A DNA stretch of 39,815 nt. Origin: Candidatus Competibacteraceae bacterium (GTDB taxonomy: Bacteria > Pseudomonadota > Gammaproteobacteria > Competibacterales > Competibacteraceae). Of the stretch, positions 15,675 through 23,425 are shown one piece after another. The notes beneath the pieces are model-generated. The model saw only the letters and a list, made by a program, of their open reading frames with translations. It was not told where the DNA came from and made no database searches. Location: assembly GCA_027492875.1 (NCBI GenBank), contig JAPUDV010000074.1, forward strand, positions 27,397 to 67,211, in the 5' to 3' direction. Every line of letters starts with the position of its first letter. The stretch's first letter is position 1. The position numbers and the translations under genes are program-made.

Positions 15675-16835
15675 CTCCGCTTCCGCCTGCTTGCGTTCGC
15701 TGATGTCCAGCAGCGAGGCGATGACGTGGTGCAGCGACCCATCGGGATTGCGCGCGGCGCTTACCGACAAGGTGGTGTGGACGATGCGACCGTCCTTGCG
15801 GATGAAGCGTTTGTCCAGGAAATAGCCGTCGATCTCGCCGGCCAGAAGTTGCGTGAAGTGGGCCACATCGGGAGCGAGGTCGTCGGGGTGGGTAAGGTCG
15901 GCCCAGGTCAGGGTTTTCAGTTCCACCGGTGGGTAGCCCAGCATCTGGCACAGTTGCTCGTTGACTTCTATCCAGCCTTTTTCCGGCGAGGTGACGGCCA
16001 TGCCGATCAGACCTCGCTCGAAGTAACCGCGGAACAGGGCCTCGCTTTCCCGCAGCTTCGCCTCGATCCGCTCGCGCCGCTCCATTTCCTGATCCAGTTC
16101 GGCGCGGGAGGCCATGGTGGCCCGCAGCCGCTCCGTCATGAGGTCGAAGGCGCACGCCAAATCCCCCAGCTCGTCGTCGGTCGCCAGGTCGATGTGATGG
16201 TCCAAACGGCCGGCGGCGACGGTCTCGGTCCCTCGGCGCAGGCGGGCGATGGCGTCGATGATCTTATGGTTGGAACGGTAGGCCAGTCCGCCCAGCAGGA
16301 GGGTGGCGACGGCGATCAGGGACAGCACGGCGATGAAGAAGGAGAGGAAGGCGCTCTCCACATGCTGGATGCTGAACGATCCAAGTTGCTGGGCGTCGGT
16401 CAGGATGTTCCGATTACGCAGCAGGATCTCGCCGATCAGCCGATCTTTTTTTTCGTTGTCCTTGACCGGCGCGACGACTTCGGTCGCGCGCAGCAGGCTC
16501 TCGAACAGTGACGGTAATTCCGCCATGCGGTCGCGCAGGCGCTCCAGGGCATTCCGGGCCGGGCTGGATTCGAATTCAAGCCGCGCGAGTTGCACCACGA
16601 TGGTCTGATAGCGGATCCGCCATTGCCGGGCCGCTCGCTGGCGGTGCGGGGGCAAGGCGATTTCCCGGGTGAGCAGGGAGAGATCGGCGGCGGACTGGAC
16701 GATCTCCCTGGACAGCCGGTCGGTTTGCTGGAGGGCGCGCAGTTGGTAAAAATTGATGCCGAGCAGGATGGTCACCACCGCGCCCAGCACCAGTGGCAGG
16801 GCGCTGTTGGCCAGCAGTCGGGTGCTGATTTTCAT
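14991..16835 (-). CDS. Membrane PAS-histidine kinase, upstream copy
   Basis: The product is 614 residues. Layout: TM about 10-30, periplasmic helical domain to about 165, TM about 168-190, HAMP about 195-250, PAS/PAC about 265-380 (ALFRGYFERGLIGMAV to LLDISERKQAE). HisKA follows with H404, then a HATPase domain with intact N and G boxes. The N-terminal half is homologous to the downstream kinase (shared pattern around [19 protein letters not shown]) but well diverged, and it has gained the PAS domain. Residues 388-614 look identical to that kinase. It follows a solute-binding protein gene by 27 bases. Its own response regulator is truncated, so it probably phosphorylates the one encoded at 11801-12250. 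No strong ribosome binding site is seen. Confidence 0.93.
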   Translation of the reverse strand: MKISTRLLANSALPLVLGAVVTILLGINFYQLRALQQTDRLSREIVQSAADLSLLTREIALPPHRQRAARQWRIRYQTIVVQLARLEFESSPARNALERLRDRMAELPSLFESLLRATEVVAPVKDNEKKDRLIGEILLRNRNILTDAQQLGSFSIQHVESAFLSFFIAVLSLIAVATLLLGGLAYRSNHKIIDAIARLRRGTETVAAGRLDHHIDLATDDELGDLACAFDLMTERLRATMASRAELDQEMERRERIEAKLRESEALFRGYFERGLIGMAVTSPEKGWIEVNEQLCQMLGYPPVELKTLTWADLTHPDDLAPDVAHFTQLLAGEIDGYFLDKRFIRKDGRIVHTTLSVSAARNPDGSLHHVIASLLDISERKQAEAELERSNQELQQFAYVASHDLQEPLRMVTSYLQLLQRRYQGRLDADADEFIGYAVDGAQRMKTLILDLLTYSRVGSRSQPFVPVAMEAVLADTLNNLQEAVRESGGQVHHDPLPEVRADAGQMRQLLQNLIGNALKFHGETPPQVHVSAAPDPDGWRFAVRDNGIGIDPRFFERIFVVFQRLHTRDEYSGTGIGLAVCKKIVERHGGRIWVESAPNQGAAFCFTLPAAG

Positions 16836-16862
16836 CGGTTCATGTCCGTGCGGGAAGCCGCC

Positions 16863-17891
16863 TCAGCGGATCACCGTGACTCGGTCCGGCGCCAGCGAAA
16901 CCAGCGGCGCGAGGTCCAGCAGATCCAGAAAATCCGGAATTTTCTCACCGTCGGTCAGGTGCTGTTGCAGCGCCCAGTCGGCTACATGCTCCAGTTGCAG
17001 CAACACGCCTTGCCGCAGGCTCACCCGCAAACGCGGTCCGGCCCAGCTTGCGGCAATCGTGTCCGGCGCCACGCCGAGCCTGCGCGCCACCAGGGCGATG
17101 GCCTCTTGCGGTTGGCGGCGGGCGAAGTCTTCGGCCGCGATCAGAGCCGCCAGCGCGCGGACCACCCGCGCCTGTCGCTCCATCGCCAGCGGATGGGTCA
17201 CCAGCAACAATTCGTATTGGGCAAAATCCATGGGCGGTGCGAATACCACCGCCGCATCGCCGAGCGCCCGCCGGGCTTGACTGATGTACGGTTCGCGCAT
17301 GGAAAAGGCGTCGATGGTTCCCGCCGCCAGGGCCGGCGCCAGCTCCTCCGCCTCGAGGAAAGAGAGCGAAAGGTCGTTCTCGACCAGTTCGTTATCGATC
17401 AGGAATGCGTGCAGGAAATAGTGCACCGCCGATGCCCGCTGGGTAGCGATGCGTTTGCCCTTCAGATCGGCGGGCGCACGAATGCCCTTGCGCCGGTCGG
17501 CCACCACCCGGTTGACGTTGCCATCCTCGAACACGACGGCGGCGATCCGGAAGGCGTTCGGCTCGAAGGCCGCCAGCGCGACCGGCACGTCGGCGCAGGT
17601 CGTTAGATCCAATTTGCCGGCCAGCAGCCCTTCATGCAGCGCCCGCTTGCCGCTGGGGAATTCGGTGATTTCCGGTTGCAGGCCCCGAGCGGCAAATTCA
17701 CCCCGTTCCAGGGCGATGATCAGCAGGGCGGAGGAGGGTTGCAACGGCAGGCCGATACGGATCGTCTCGATCGGAACCGGCGGTGCGGTGGCTTGGAGCC
17801 ACCACAGACCCACCAGGATGGCGCAGAGCAGCAGCGCCAGCGCGCCGCCCACCGCGGCGCGGCGGCTTTTGCTGAATTCGTGCAGATTCAC
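16863..17891 (-). CDS. Membrane-anchored ABC-type solute-binding protein, NMT1/SsuA-like
   Basis: The product is 342 residues from a GTG at 17891, with GAGGAA upstream. The longer frame to 18116 has no ribosome binding site and a composition unlike protein. Residues about 10-32 form a single hydrophobic helix after two arginines, with no clear lipobox, so the protein is probably a periplasmic domain held by an N-terminal anchor. Binding-protein features include LKGKRIATQRASAVHYFLHAFL, parallel to the motif in the other copy, and the same C-terminal ending. It is first in the second solute-binding protein/kinase/regulator module and has no transporter genes nearby. The ligand is unknown. Confidence 0.85.
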   Translation of the reverse strand: MNLHEFSKSRRAAVGGALALLLCAILVGLWWLQATAPPVPIETIRIGLPLQPSSALLIIALERGEFAARGLQPEITEFPSGKRALHEGLLAGKLDLTTCADVPVALAAFEPNAFRIAAVVFEDGNVNRVVADRRKGIRAPADLKGKRIATQRASAVHYFLHAFLIDNELVENDLSLSFLEAEELAPALAAGTIDAFSMREPYISQARRALGDAAVVFAPPMDFAQYELLLVTHPLAMERQARVVRALAALIAAEDFARRQPQEAIALVARRLGVAPDTIAASWAGPRLRVSLRQGVLLQLEHVADWALQQHLTDGEKIPDFLDLLDLAPLVSLAPDRVTVIR

Positions 17892-18385
17892 GGTACGGTT
17901 CCTCGCACAGGCGGCGCGGCGGCTTTCATGGACAGCCGCGGACCGGTTTCCACCACCCGTCGTGGCGGTTGCCGCGATGGCCGGCCAGTTCGATGGGGAA
18001 TTCGCCGCCGTTCCGACGCGGCGCCCACAGTCCCCGCAGCCGATCGACCGCTGGACCCGGCCCCCTGCCCAGGAAGTCGGCAAAGCTACATCGGTCGCCT
18101 TGGTGGTGGCGCGCATGCGCCAAGGCAGGCGCCTGGCCGATGTCGGAGCCGGGTGGGCGCCGCTTCATCTCGCCCCTTCCTCGGTTGCCGCTCCAGTCTG
18201 TCAATGTCAATACAAAGCGGTAAAGAGCCGCATTACGGCCGGATTGCAGAGAGGTGAACGACTATAGCTGTTTCGTCGATTATGCGCTTTTTTCCAGAGC
18301 GTTGAATAGCGTAAATCAAGGTTTGATTACAAGGGGTTGCCTGCAAGAAACCGGTTCGACGGAGCGGCTGGCGCGGCGGTGCCGC
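17892..18385. other. 494-bp region upstream of the signalling cluster
   Basis: No convincing gene is seen. On the minus strand there is a possible promoter, TTCAAC-N16-CATAAT (18306-18279), which would serve the whole solute-binding protein/kinase cluster. An inverted repeat AATCAA-GGT-TTGATT lies at 18314-18328 just upstream of it and could be an operator. The cls gene ends at 18386, so read-through from phoH-cls is also possible. Confidence 0.4.
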
Positions 18386-19819
18386 TCACAGCAGCGGCGA
18401 CAGCAGCCGAGCGGTGGATTCGCCCAGCCGCTGGCTCAGGGTGGCGCGCCGGCCCGGTTTGACGTAGCGGTTGGCGCGGCGCAGGTCGATGGCGAAGCCG
18501 CGGGCCAGTTGCCCGGCGAGACCGGCGTCGTACAACACCGCTATCGCCTCAAAGTTCAGCGCCAGGCTGCGGTTGTCGAAGTTGGCGCTACCCACCGTCG
18601 CGATGCGTTCGTCCACCACCAGCAGCTTGGCGTGCAACATGGGCGGGCCGTATTCGTAAATCGTGACGCCGGCGCCGACCAGTTCGTCGTAATAGCTGCG
18701 CGCGGCGGCGGAGACCAGCCGCGAGTCGCTCTGCCTGGGCGCCAGCACCCGTACCTCCACCCCGCGCAACGCGGCGGTGACCAGTGCGGCGGTCAGCGCC
18801 TCGCTGGGAACAAAGTAGGGCGTAGCTAGCAGAAGTTGCTGTTGAGCGCCAGTGATGGCGGCGAAGTACAGTTTGGCGATGGCGTGACGGTCGTTGTCGG
18901 GGCCGGACTCGACAATTTGTAGCCACGGACCGGCGGTTGCGGCGAAACGGGGAAAGAATTCCGGTTCGAACGGCGCCTGGTCGGTGGCGAAGTACCAGTC
19001 TTCCAGAAAGATGAACTGCAAGCGGTGGACCGGCTCGCCTTCGATGCGCAGGTGGGTGTCGCGCCAGGCATCCGGCCCGTTGTGAACGTCGCTGTGGGCG
19101 TCGCTGACGTTGATGCCGCCGGTGAAGCCGACCTTTCCATCGCAGACCACGATCTTGCGGTGAGTGCGGAAGTTGACGTACCGCAGCCGCAGCCGGCGCA
19201 GGCCGATGGGGTTGAACCAGGCTACCTGGACCCCGGCGTCCCGCAGAGGCCGTAGAAAGCGGCGGTTGGCGCGGTCGGAGCCGATGGCGTCCAGCAACAG
19301 CCGCACCCGTACCCCGGCGCGGGCCTTGGCAGCCAGCAGGTCGCGCAGCCGCGCGCCGATCCGATCCGGCGTCCACAGGTAGTATTCCAGGTGAATGTGA
19401 TGCGTGGCGGCGGCGATGGCCGCTTCGATGGACTCGAAGCAGGCATCGCCGGTTTCCAGCAAGGTCACGCCGGCGGCCGGTACCGGCGCGCCCTGGCCGA
19501 CGCGTTCCAGCAGCAGCGCCAGTTGCCGCGCCAGGCCGGCGTCGGGAAAGTGGCGCGGGATCGCCTGGTCGGGACGCAGGTCGCGGGTGGACTGAATCAG
19601 GCGTTCGCGGGCGCGGCCGTAGCGCCGCCGGCGCCGGTGCAGCCGCCGCGGCCCGAACAGCAGATACACCAGGAAGCCAAAATACGGCATGAACAACAGC
19701 GCCAGCAGCCAGGCCAGCGTGGCGGCCGGCGAGCGGCGCTCCAGGATCAACCCGACCGCCACCAGGGCGATCCACAGCAGCCAGGCCAGCGAGAACAGAG
19801 CGATCAGATGATCGGCCAT
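18386..19819 (-). CDS. cls: Cardiolipin synthase, phospholipase D superfamily
   Basis: This inner-membrane enzyme joins phosphatidyl groups to form cardiolipin. The product is 477 residues, close to E. coli ClsA (486). Two N-terminal hydrophobic helices (about 4-26 and 33-55) form the PLDc_N membrane region. They are followed by two HKD motifs: H220-R-K222 to D227, then GFTGG; and H396-A-K398 to D403, then VGSANFD. Both are complete. The gene starts 9 bases after the stop of the PhoH-like gene, so the two form an operon. No unusual features apart from the very basic loop HRRRRRYGRARER after the second helix. Confidence 0.93.
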   Translation of the reverse strand: MADHLIALFSLAWLLWIALVAVGLILERRSPAATLAWLLALLFMPYFGFLVYLLFGPRRLHRRRRRYGRARERLIQSTRDLRPDQAIPRHFPDAGLARQLALLLERVGQGAPVPAAGVTLLETGDACFESIEAAIAAATHHIHLEYYLWTPDRIGARLRDLLAAKARAGVRVRLLLDAIGSDRANRRFLRPLRDAGVQVAWFNPIGLRRLRLRYVNFRTHRKIVVCDGKVGFTGGINVSDAHSDVHNGPDAWRDTHLRIEGEPVHRLQFIFLEDWYFATDQAPFEPEFFPRFAATAGPWLQIVESGPDNDRHAIAKLYFAAITGAQQQLLLATPYFVPSEALTAALVTAALRGVEVRVLAPRQSDSRLVSAAARSYYDELVGAGVTIYEYGPPMLHAKLLVVDERIATVGSANFDNRSLALNFEAIAVLYDAGLAGQLARGFAIDLRRANRYVKPGRRATLSQRLGESTARLLSPLL

Positions 19820-19828
19820 GAGGGGCGC

Positions 19829-21274
19829 TTACAGCCGGTCGGACGCGAATTCGGCCAGCCGCGAGCGTTCGCCGCGCCGCAAGGTGACGTGGCCGCCGTG
19901 CGGCCAGCCCTTGAACCGGTCCACCACGTAAGTCAGGCCCGAGGTGGTCTCGGATAGATAAGGGGTATCGATCTGGGCGACGTTGCCCAGGCAAATCACC
20001 TTGGTGCCAGGGCCGGCGCGGGTGATCAGGGTCTTCATCTGCTTGGAGGTCAGGTTCTGAGCCTCGTCGATGATCAGGTACTTGTTCTGGAAGGTGCGGC
20101 CGCGCATGAAGTTGAGCGAGCGGATTTTGATCCTGCTGCTGAGCAGATCGGCGGTGGCGGCGCGGCCCCATTCGCCGCCTTCCTGCGGCGCCAGCACCTC
20201 CAGGTTGTCCATCAATGCCCCCATCCAGGGGGTCATTTTTTCCTCCTCGGTGCCGGGCAGAAAACCGATGTCCTCGCCGACCGGCACGGTGACGCGGGTC
20301 ATGATGATCTCGCGGTAGCGCTTCGCGTCCAGCACCTGCGCCAGCCCGGCCGCTAGCGCCAGCAGCGTCTTGCCGGTGCCGGCGGCGCCGAGCAGGGAGA
20401 CGAAATCGATCTCCGGGTCCAACAGCAGATTGAGGGCGAAGTTCTGTTCGCGATTGCGGGCGGTGATGCCCCAAACCGCATGGTTGGGGGTGGTGTGGTC
20501 CCGGAGGATTTCGATGACGGCTTCGGCGCCGCGCAATTGGCGGACGATGAACGCCGCGTCGGTTTCCGCTTGAAACAGCCCCTGGTTCGGATGCCAGTTG
20601 GCGATGTCGGGACCGTGGACCCGATAGAAGGTGCGGCCACTTTCCTTCCATGATTCCATCTCCTTGCCGTGGCTGTCCCAAAAGCTGGTCGGCAGGTTGT
20701 GAGTGCCGCCGTAAAGGAGGTTGACGTCGTCCAGCGCCTGGTCGTTGTAGTAGTCCTCGGCGTGGATGCCGAGGATGGCAGCCTTGATCCGCAGGTTGAT
20801 GTCCTTGGAGACCAGGGTGATCTGACGGCGGGGATGATCCTGTTGCAGGGTCAGCGCCATGCCGAGAATGTCGTTATCCGGGGTGTTGCCCGGCAGCGTG
20901 GCGGGCGGGCTCAGGCGGGTGGGGCGAATTTGGAAGTACAGCCGGCCGCTGACCGGTTTTCCGTGATGGTGGGCCGGACCGGGCAGGGGCAGGCCCCGGT
21001 CGATCTCGTCCTTGCTGGCGCCGGCGATCAGGTCGTCCAACAGGCGGCTGACTTGACGGACGTTGCGGGCGACCTCGGAGACGCCTTTTTTGGCGTGGTC
21101 CAGTTCCTCCAGCACCATCATCGGCAGGTGGATGTCGTGTTCCTTGAAGCGAAACAGGGCGGTGGGGTCGTGCATCAGCACGTTGGTGTCGAGCACGAAC
21201 AGGCGGCGTTCGGCCGGATCGATCGCGGGAGTCGCGGCGGCGGTTTCGGGCATCGGAACGGAATCGGGGGTCAT
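19829..21274 (-). CDS. PhoH-like protein with N-terminal PIN domain
   Basis: The product is 481 residues. Residues about 24-170 form a PIN nuclease-like domain with acidic residues in place (LDTN at 28-31, EELD at 56-59, NDIL at 134-137, SKD at 156-158). Residues about 260-481 form the PhoH ATPase with Walker A GAAGTGKT (296-303) and Walker B LIIDEAQN. The YlaK/PhoH2 group combines the two domains and is thought to act on RNA. In proteobacteria it is distinct from the PhoH next to ybeY. The start at 21274 (MTPDSV) has no good ribosome binding site; 21253 is an alternative. The longer frame to 21436 overlaps bcp and is unlikely. It forms an operon with cls. Confidence 0.88.
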   Translation of the reverse strand: MTPDSVPMPETAAATPAIDPAERRLFVLDTNVLMHDPTALFRFKEHDIHLPMMVLEELDHAKKGVSEVARNVRQVSRLLDDLIAGASKDEIDRGLPLPGPAHHHGKPVSGRLYFQIRPTRLSPPATLPGNTPDNDILGMALTLQQDHPRRQITLVSKDINLRIKAAILGIHAEDYYNDQALDDVNLLYGGTHNLPTSFWDSHGKEMESWKESGRTFYRVHGPDIANWHPNQGLFQAETDAAFIVRQLRGAEAVIEILRDHTTPNHAVWGITARNREQNFALNLLLDPEIDFVSLLGAAGTGKTLLALAAGLAQVLDAKRYREIIMTRVTVPVGEDIGFLPGTEEEKMTPWMGALMDNLEVLAPQEGGEWGRAATADLLSSRIKIRSLNFMRGRTFQNKYLIIDEAQNLTSKQMKTLITRAGPGTKVICLGNVAQIDTPYLSETTSGLTYVVDRFKGWPHGGHVTLRRGERSRLAEFASDRL

Positions 21275-21366
21275 GGCGCGGGTTGCGGTCGGGCAGAGGC
21301 CGGGGCGGAGGGCAGGGAGGACCGACGTGAGCGGCGCGACGGTCGGAGAGGGAAATTCGGCGCGGT

Positions 21367-21837
21367 TTACGAGGACATGGCCCCCACCGCTGCCAGCACC
21401 TCGGCGGCGTGGCCGTCGGGTTTGACCTTGCGCCATTCCCGCCGCAGCACGCCCGCCGAATCGATCAGGAAGGTACTGCGTTCCACGCCCACCACGTTCT
21501 TGCCGTACATCTTCTTGGGTTTCAGGACTTCAAACAGTTGGCATAAAGCCTGGTCGGTGTCGGCGATGAGGTGAAAAGGGAAGCCCTGTTGGGCGCGGAA
21601 ACGCGCGTGGCTGCTCGGGTTGTCGCGCGACGCGCCGAACACCACCGCGTTCAGGGCGGCGAAGCGGTCGTGCAGATCCCGAAACTGCTGGCCTTCAACC
21701 GTGCAGCCCGAGGTGTGGTCCTTGGGATAGAAATACAGCACCACCGGGCGGCCGCGCAGTTCGGAAAGCCGCACGATTTGGTCGCCGGTCGCGACGGCGC
21801 TGAAGTCGGGAACAGGCTGGCCCACGGTCACACGCAT
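21367..21837 (-). CDS. bcp: Thioredoxin-dependent peroxiredoxin, Bcp/PrxQ family
   Basis: The product is 156 residues, the usual size. It reduces hydrogen and organic peroxides in the cytoplasm. The peroxidatic Cys is C45 in HTSGCTVE, with conserved FYPKD before it and R120 in GVERSTFLID later. E. coli Bcp has a resolving Cys five residues on; here that position is Gln50. The only other Cys is C99, so the enzyme is a 1-Cys or atypical form. It lies 6 bases after gcvR, as in many gammaproteobacteria, and probably shares its transcript. Confidence 0.92.
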   Translation of the reverse strand: MRVTVGQPVPDFSAVATGDQIVRLSELRGRPVVLYFYPKDHTSGCTVEGQQFRDLHDRFAALNAVVFGASRDNPSSHARFRAQQGFPFHLIADTDQALCQLFEVLKPKKMYGKNVVGVERSTFLIDSAGVLRREWRKVKPDGHAAEVLAAVGAMSS

Positions 21838-21843
21838 TTCGGC

Positions 21844-22374
21844 TCACCCCTTGATCGGTTCCAGCACCGCGTCCAGATTCAGGTCGTCGCAAAAATCCAG
21901 GAATTCCTCGCGCAACAGGGCGATGTGGGTATTGGCCGGAATGCCGATGGCCAGGTTGACCGAGAACATCGGCGTGCCGGTGTGCGGCGCGCTGTAGCTG
22001 CGCGTGACCATGTCCTCGATGTTGATCGAGCGGCTGGCGAAAAAGCCGGCCAGGTGGTGGACGATGCCCGGTTGGTTGACCGCCACCACTTCCACGGCGT
22101 AGGGCAGGATATCGCCCGCCGGCGCGCGGCCCTCGGTGCGTTTGGCGACGACGGTCATGTTCAGCGCCTGTTCCAGCCGCTTGAGCTGCATTTCCAGCTT
22201 GGTCAGGGTATTCCAGTTGCCCTGCACCAGTAGCAGAATGGCAAACTCGCCGCCCAGCACGGTCATGCGACTGTCCACGATGCCACAGTCGCATTCCAGG
22301 ATCACGCGGGACAGTTCGTTGACCAGACCGGGACGATCTTCGCCGAGGGCGGAAACGACCAAATAGTTTTTCAC
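21844..22374 (-). CDS. gcvR: Glycine cleavage system regulator GcvR
   Basis: The product is 176 residues and contains two ACT domains (about 3-75 and 90-165). There is no DNA-binding domain. In E. coli GcvR binds glycine and blocks the activator GcvA. Visible ACT signatures are GEDRPGLVNELS and NQPGIVHHLAGFF. The start is GTG at 22374 with AGGAAG 8 bases upstream. The gene is divergent from dapA and followed by bcp, the same order as in E. coli, which supports the name. Whether a gcvA partner exists cannot be seen here. Confidence 0.9.
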   Translation of the reverse strand: MKNYLVVSALGEDRPGLVNELSRVILECDCGIVDSRMTVLGGEFAILLLVQGNWNTLTKLEMQLKRLEQALNMTVVAKRTEGRAPAGDILPYAVEVVAVNQPGIVHHLAGFFASRSINIEDMVTRSYSAPHTGTPMFSVNLAIGIPANTHIALLREEFLDFCDDLNLDAVLEPIKG

Positions 22375-22420
22375 GGATGGGGCTTCCTACGGGCAAATAA
22401 CTCGGGGGATGATAAATCGC

Positions 22421-22449
22421 AGTGTACAGGCATCCAGCAGGGGTGAAAA
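22421..22449 (-). promoter_or_regulatory. Possible σ70 promoter of gcvR-bcp
   Basis: Minus strand TTTTCA, 17 bases, TACACT, with four of six consensus bases in each hexamer. It would start transcription about 40 bases before the gcvR GTG. Confidence 0.4.
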
Positions 22450-22477
22450 CCGGTCCAGCGCTGCCCCGCGCGGGCGC

Positions 22478-22506
22478 TTGTCAAGCCTGCCCGGTCACCG
22501 TACCAT
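22478..22506 (+). promoter_or_regulatory. σ70 promoter of dapA
   Basis: TTGTCA, 17 bases, TACCAT, placed about 37 bases before the dapA start. Five and four of six consensus bases, with optimal spacing. Confidence 0.6.
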
Positions 22507-22542
22507 GCGGCGATTGTTTGGAAGACCAGAGAGTATAAGACT

Positions 22543-23421
22543 ATGTTTCGTGGCAGCATGGTGGCGGTCGTTACCCCGATGCGCGCGGATGGCGCGCTGG
22601 ACTTCGAGGCGCTGGCGCGGCTGGTGGAATTTCATATCGACAACGGCACCGACGCCATCATCGCCGTCGGCACCACCGGCGAATCGGCGACGCTCGATTA
22701 TGAGGAGCACACCGCAGTGATCCGCAAGGTGGTGGGGCAGGTTAAGGGGCGGATTCCAGTCATCGCCGGCACCGGCGCCAACTCCACCCGCGAGGCGCTG
22801 CATTTGACCCGGCACGCCATGGAGGCCGGCGCCGACGCCTGCCTGCTGGTGACGCCCTATTACAACCGGCCCACGCAGGAAGGCTTATACCAGCATTACA
22901 AGCTGATCGCCGACGGCGTGGCGATCCCGCAGATTCTGTACAACGTGCCCGGTCGCACCGCCTGCGACATGAAGCCGGAAACCGTCGAGCGGCTGGCCGA
23001 TATTCCCAACATCGTCGGCATCAAGGAAGCCAGCGGCAGCATCGAGCGCATCCAGGAACTGGTGCGGCGTCTCGGCGACCGCATGGATGTCTACAGCGGC
23101 GAGGACGGCATTGCCGCCGAGGCGATTTTCAACGGTGCCAAGGGGACGATTTCGGTCACCGCCAACGTCGCGCCGCGCGCCATGCGCGAGATGTGCGCCG
23201 CCGCGCTGGCCGGCGATCGCGGCCTGACCGAAGCCATCAACAGCCGGCTGGCCGAACTGCACAAGGCGCTGTTCCTCGAATCCAACCCGATCCCGGTGAA
23301 ATGGGCGGTCGGCCAGTTGGACCTGATTCCGCCGGGTATCCGCTTGCCGCTGACGCCGCTGTCCGAGTCGTTGCGACCGGCGGTGCGGGCGGCGATGCGG
23401 CAAGCTGGAGTGATTGGATAA
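22543..23421 (+). CDS. dapA: 4-hydroxy-tetrahydrodipicolinate synthase
   Basis: It condenses pyruvate with aspartate semialdehyde in the lysine and meso-DAP pathway, as a cytoplasmic tetramer. The product is 292 residues, identical in length to E. coli DapA. Catalytic residues line up without shift: T44-T45 (GTTGES), Y133 (YNVPGRT), R138 and Schiff-base K161 (IKEASG). It is the first gene of dapA-bamC; bamC starts 4 bases after its stop. The ATG at 22543 has only a weak purine stretch upstream (GAGAG), but the protein start fits the family. Confidence 0.97.
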   Translation: MFRGSMVAVVTPMRADGALDFEALARLVEFHIDNGTDAIIAVGTTGESATLDYEEHTAVIRKVVGQVKGRIPVIAGTGANSTREALHLTRHAMEAGADACLLVTPYYNRPTQEGLYQHYKLIADGVAIPQILYNVPGRTACDMKPETVERLADIPNIVGIKEASGSIERIQELVRRLGDRMDVYSGEDGIAAEAIFNGAKGTISVTANVAPRAMREMCAAALAGDRGLTEAINSRLAELHKALFLESNPIPVKWAVGQLDLIPPGIRLPLTPLSESLRPAVRAAMRQAGVIG

Positions 23422-23425
23422 GACC

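Noticed and set aside
17892..18116. N-terminal extension of the membrane-anchored solute-binding protein
   Set aside because: The 75 extra residues have no ribosome binding site and would move the membrane anchor into the interior. GTG at 17891 has a good upstream site.
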